NCBI RefSeq assembly: GCF_014211915.1
Contig: NZ_CP060039.1
Span: forward strand, 3,286,001-3,350,000
DNA length: 64,000 bases
Direction: 5' to 3'
Source of the DNA: Burkholderia cenocepacia
GTDB lineage: Bacteria; Pseudomonadota; Gammaproteobacteria; Burkholderiales; Burkholderiaceae
This document shows, piece after piece, positions 60,770 to 64,000 of this stretch. The first letter of the stretch is position 1; every line of letters starts with the position of its first letter. Both the position numbers and the translations under genes were made by a program. The notes under the pieces are model-generated. The model was not told the DNA's origin. It saw only the letters and a program-made list of their open reading frames with translations, and searched no databases.

Positions 60770-61615
60770 TCAGAGCATCTCGAGCGCGCGCTTGCTGCGC
60801 GGCGGACGGAAATATGCGTCAAGCTGCGCGCGCTCGTCATCGCTGAACACGACATCGAGCGCGGCGCGGTTGTCACGCACGTGTTCGATCCGCGACGCCT
60901 TCGGAATCGCGAATACGCCCGGCTGCGCGAGCACCCACGCCAGCGCGACGCGCATCACCGACACGTCGCGCAGCCGCGCGATCTCGTCGAGCGGCGAGCG
61001 TTTCGGCAGCCGCCCGTGATCGACCGGGCTGTACGCCATCGCCGGAATCCGATGGTCGGCCAGCCACGGCAGCAGGTCGAATTCCGGACCGCGTCGCGCG
61101 ATGTTGTAGAGAATCTGGTTGGTTGCGCACGCACCGCCGCCCGCCTCGTCGACGAGTTCGGCCATGTCGGCCGTATCGAAGTTGCTCACGCCCCAGTGGC
61201 GGATCTTGCCCGCGCGCTGCAACGCGTCGAAGCCCTCGACCGTTTCCGCGAGCGGCACCGACCCGCGCCAGTGCAGCAGGTATAGATCGAGGCGATCGGT
61301 ACGCAGGCGCTTGAGGCTCGCGTCGCATGCGGCGACGACGCCACGCCGGCTCGCATGGTGCGGATAGACCTTGCTGACGAGGAACACGTCGTCGCGCAAG
61401 CCGGCGAGCGCGTCGCCGACGAGTTCCTCGGTCGCACCGTCGCCGTACATCTCCGCGGTATCGACCAGCGTCATCCCGAGTTCGATGCCTTCGCGCAGCG
61501 CGGCGATCTCGTCCGCGCGCCGCGCCGGCCGCTCGCCCATTTCCCAGGTGCCCAGGCCCAGCTTCGGAATCGTCTCGCCGTTCGGCAAGACAACCGTGGC
61601 GATCGTGTCTGTCAT
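60770..61615 (-). CDS. aldo/keto reductase
   Basis: A 281-residue AKR of the TIM-barrel family. The catalytic set is seen: Asp-Tyr in LVDTAEMYGDG (about residues 50-60), Lys in LVSKVYPHH (about 76-84) and His in YLLHWRGSVP (about 109-118), with GVSNFDTADM near 145. NADPH-binding residues are in the usual C-terminal IPKASRIEHVRDN. The start at 61615 follows GAGG. Substrate unknown; 2,5-diketogluconate reductase-like enzymes are the nearest relatives. Divergent from the GntR gene. Confidence 0.9.
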   Translation of the reverse strand: MTDTIATVVLPNGETIPKLGLGTWEMGERPARRADEIAALREGIELGMTLVDTAEMYGDGATEELVGDALAGLRDDVFLVSKVYPHHASRRGVVAACDASLKRLRTDRLDLYLLHWRGSVPLAETVEGFDALQRAGKIRHWGVSNFDTADMAELVDEAGGGACATNQILYNIARRGPEFDLLPWLADHRIPAMAYSPVDHGRLPKRSPLDEIARLRDVSVMRVALAWVLAQPGVFAIPKASRIEHVRDNRAALDVVFSDDERAQLDAYFRPPRSKRALEML

Positions 61616-61782
61616 GCGTGTCCTCGTTGCGGATTCGTGGCCGCCCACCGCGGCCGGAGCATCGGATACGACGCATCAGTGTAGTCAATCGGTGCGCCCC
61701 CGGCCTATTACACGGCAAAAACCGGCTATAACGGCGCGGCATGATGACTTAGAATGGCCGCAACCTGATCGATACCCATTGT

Positions 61783-62529
61783 ATGAAGGCACCCACGGAC
61801 GACCGCTGGCAGGACCTGCGCCCCGACCCCGACAACGATACGCCGCTCTACCTGCAGCTCGCCCGCAAGCTCGGCGATGCGATCCACGACAACCGCTGGA
61901 CGGCCGGCGAAGCGCTGCCTTCCGAGCGTGTGTTGTCCGAAGCGCTCGGCGTGTCGCGCATCACCGCGCGCAAGGCGATCGCGCTGCTCGTCGAGCAAGG
62001 CCTGATCCGCCGTACGCAAGGCGCGGGCAACTTCATCCAGCCGCGCTACGAAGATCCGCTGTCGCGGCTGTCGAGCTTCAGCGAGATGCTGGAGCGCCGC
62101 GGTTTCAAGCCGAGCTCGCAGTGGCTCGCGCGCGAAATCCAGCCCGCCAACCGCGACGAAGTGATCCAGCTCGGCCTGTCGCCGGCCGCATCGGTTACGC
62201 GCCTGAAACGCCTGCGTCTCGCCGACGGCATCGTGATGGCCGTCGAGAACTCGACGTTCCCCGCGACGCTGATTCCCGATCCGCAGGCGATCGCCGGTTC
62301 GCTGTACAGCTATCTCGAAGCGCGCGGCACGCCGATCGTGCGCGCGCTGCAGCATTTCCGCGCGGTGAACGCGACCGACGAGATCGCCGAGCAGATGGGC
62401 ATCGCCCCGCACGACGCCCTGCTGCTGATCACGCGGATCGGCTATACGTCCGACCAGCGCGCGATCGAACTGACCGATACCTACTGCCGCAACGACTACT
62501 ACGATTTCGTCGTCGAACTACGCAAGTAA
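61783..62529 (+). CDS. GntR family transcriptional regulator with UTRA domain
   Basis: A 248-residue GntR/HutC-type regulator. The winged helix at about residues 20-85 contains GEALPSERVLSEALGVSRIT and TARKAIALLVEQGLIRRTQG. The C-terminal UTRA ligand domain follows from about residue 100. This kind of protein often controls N-acetylglucosamine, histidine or trehalose use; its closest relatives sit with nag genes, but none are here. The likely target is the CoA transferase or aldo/keto reductase next to it. Effector unknown. Confidence 0.88.
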   Translation: MKAPTDDRWQDLRPDPDNDTPLYLQLARKLGDAIHDNRWTAGEALPSERVLSEALGVSRITARKAIALLVEQGLIRRTQGAGNFIQPRYEDPLSRLSSFSEMLERRGFKPSSQWLAREIQPANRDEVIQLGLSPAASVTRLKRLRLADGIVMAVENSTFPATLIPDPQAIAGSLYSYLEARGTPIVRALQHFRAVNATDEIAEQMGIAPHDALLLITRIGYTSDQRAIELTDTYCRNDYYDFVVELRK

Positions 62530-62550
62530 CGCGAGCCGCGCCGCCGGCCC

Positions 62551-63942
62551 TCACAGCCAGCGCGCGTCGTCGGTGCCAAGCGGCACGGGTGGCCGCGCGA
62601 ACGACGGCGGCGTCGCCGACAACCGCTCGGCCGGCCGCACGGTGTCGAGCGCGCCGAACGGCGACGCGATGCGGTCGATCCGGTCGCGCACGTCGGCCAG
62701 CGCGAGATCGGGCGCCTGCAGCCCGTCCGGCACCGCGCCGAACGACTGCAGCCACCGCCCCGTCTGCGCGAGCGACATCCGCACGTGCCAGCTTCCCCCT
62801 TCGCGTGCCCGCCGGGCGAGCGCGATCATCGCGCCGAACGCCGCGAGATACCCCGTTGCATGATCGAGCGCCTGGCACGGCAGATGGCGCGGCCCGCTCG
62901 CCTGCGCGGCCTGCTGCTCGTGCCATGCGATGCCGCTCGCCGACTGCACGAGGCTGTCGAACCCGCGCCGCTGCGCCCACGGCCCTGCATGCCCGTACGC
63001 CGACACCGACACGTAGACGATGCCGGGCCGCCGCGCCGCCAGCGCCTGCGGCGTGAAACCGCGCGCGGCGAGCGCGCCGGGGCGGTACGACTGCAGAAAC
63101 ACGTCCGCCTCGCGCGCCAGGGCGTGCAGCGTATCGACGCCTGCCGCGTCGCGCAGATCGATCCACGTCGAACGCTTGCCGCGCCCGTTGTCGATCACGA
63201 GCGGCGCGATGTTCGGCAGGTGCGGACCGTTGACGAGCAGCGTCTGCGCGCCGTGCGAGGCCAGCGTGCGGCCCGCGACCGGGCCCGCGATGATGCGCGT
63301 GAGATCGAGCACGCGCACGCCGGCCAGCGGCTGGCTGGCGTCGCCGCGGCCGATCGGCTCGGCCGGCGCGTCGCCGATCCGCTCGATCTCGAACAGCGGC
63401 AGCGACGCGATCGCGCGCGCCTGCTCGTGCGCGGCCCATTCTTCAGGTGTTCTGATCAATGCCGCGCACAGGCCGGCGTCGGCCAGCGCGGTATCGAGTG
63501 CCGCGCCGTCCCAGGTACGGATCGCCGCGGCGACGTCGGCGGGCTGCGGGCCGCAGCCGAGCACGTCGAGAATACCGTGCAGGTGATGCGGGAAATTCGC
63601 GTGCAGTTGAATCCAGCGTCCGTCGCCCGTCTCGAAGAAGCCGGTCACCGGATGACGCAACTCCGGCGGCGGGCCGTCGTCCACGCGCAGGTAGCGTTCG
63701 CTGCGGAACGCCACGAGCGCGTCGCGCACCGACACGTCGACCGATTGCGCCACGCCCGTCCGCAGTCGATGGCACTCGGCTGCCGCGAGCCCGGCTGCGG
63801 CAATCGTCGCGGCGGCGAGCGTGCCGACATGAAACGTCGACGGCAGCGTCGGGTCCTGCCCGGTCACGGTCGTGCGGGCCAGCGCGTCGCGTTCGCCGCG
63901 TGCGAGTTGCCAAAGATGCGCCAAGGCGGAATCGGGTGTCAT
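62551..63942 (-). CDS. CaiB/BaiF-type (family III) CoA transferase, apparently circularly permuted
   Basis: A 463-residue CoA transferase. Standard CaiB proteins begin with a PLAGVRVLDLTR...GPVAGR block; here that block starts only at about residue 205 (PLAGVRVLDLTRIIAGPVAG). The first 190 residues instead resemble the normal later half (DVSVRDALVAF, then GDGRWIQLHANF and EEWAAHEQARAIA). The C-terminus ends after the middle block (SWHVRMSLAQTGRWL). It would move CoA between acids, but the permutation makes substrate inference unsafe. It is convergent with the GntR regulator. No clear ribosome site precedes the ATG. Confidence 0.85.
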   Translation of the reverse strand: MTPDSALAHLWQLARGERDALARTTVTGQDPTLPSTFHVGTLAAATIAAAGLAAAECHRLRTGVAQSVDVSVRDALVAFRSERYLRVDDGPPPELRHPVTGFFETGDGRWIQLHANFPHHLHGILDVLGCGPQPADVAAAIRTWDGAALDTALADAGLCAALIRTPEEWAAHEQARAIASLPLFEIERIGDAPAEPIGRGDASQPLAGVRVLDLTRIIAGPVAGRTLASHGAQTLLVNGPHLPNIAPLVIDNGRGKRSTWIDLRDAAGVDTLHALAREADVFLQSYRPGALAARGFTPQALAARRPGIVYVSVSAYGHAGPWAQRRGFDSLVQSASGIAWHEQQAAQASGPRHLPCQALDHATGYLAAFGAMIALARRAREGGSWHVRMSLAQTGRWLQSFGAVPDGLQAPDLALADVRDRIDRIASPFGALDTVRPAERLSATPPSFARPPVPLGTDDARWL

Positions 63943-64000
63943 GGTGAAGGAGACGCCGTTGAGGAGACGGGAACGAGTCTAGAATTCGCGACAGGCGCGA
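63943..64000. other. 58-base upstream flank of the CoA transferase
   Basis: No gene is supported. It is only the beginning of the next intergenic region. Confidence 0.3.

Overview
The window is about 64 kb of high-GC DNA with the codon use, tight gene packing and gene orders of a Burkholderia primary chromosome, most likely the B. cepacia complex. Supporting blocks are cysI-DUF934-cysH beside cysB, rpmB-rpmG-nadB beside nadA-nadC, ribF-ileS-lspA-coaBC-dut, clpS-clpA-csp-idh-icd, and livHMGF. No phage, insertion sequence, integron, CRISPR array, rRNA operon or replication origin was seen. One tRNA is present.

Layout. 1-3539: sulfate assimilation (start of cysH, a DUF934 gene, cysI), divergent from its activator cysB. 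3610-4767: an orphan periplasmic binding protein, then tRNA-Leu(CAA) and a tiny lipoprotein. 5305-11893: an accessory redox patch of three LysR regulators, three short-chain dehydrogenases and an epoxide-hydrolase-like alpha/beta hydrolase, wired as divergent regulator/target pairs. 12071-18935: DinB, CopC, a frameshifted RsuA-type pseudouridine synthase, a small membrane protein, a nucleoside-sugar epimerase-like protein, a ferredoxin reductase-like protein, an ArgD-type aminotransferase with GNAT acetyltransferase, and DUF2278. 19159-23679: branched-chain amino acid ABC transporter livHMGF, preceded by the decayed relic of its binding-protein gene. 23950-26953: ispH-fkpB, radC, rpmB-rpmG. 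27124-30828: de novo NAD synthesis (nadB facing nadC-nadA). 31035-35775: fatty acid desaturase, MscS channel, RsmB-type methyltransferase, purN. 35898-42112: ribF, ileS, lspA, coaBC, dut. 42219-47061: amino acid permease, clpA, clpS and a cold-shock protein. 47242-53571: Tat-exported multicopper oxidase, a 74-aa orphan protein, and two unrelated NADP isocitrate dehydrogenases side by side. 53849-60742: frameshifted RluE-type pseudouridine synthase, a tiny Ala/Lys/His-rich secreted protein, a DUF192 protein, a solitary EF-G, a NiCoT nickel/cobalt permease, and a very repetitive glycine-rich exported protein. 60770-63942: aldo/keto reductase, GntR regulator and a CoA transferase whose halves appear swapped.

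Most of the window is ordinary housekeeping sequence. I did not find a clearly new multi-gene system. The best second-look items are: (i) an arginine-rich leader ORF with tandem hairpins and a terminator directly before the argD-like gene, which looks like a transcription attenuator; (ii) paired near-palindromes before nadA; (iii) the open but eroded livK relic; (iv) the circularly permuted CoA transferase; (v) the 15-bp/45-bp satellite inside the glycine-rich protein; (vi) two pseudouridine synthase genes each broken at a five-base homopolymer, which may be sequence error. Functions come from motifs and remembered family features; no database search was run.
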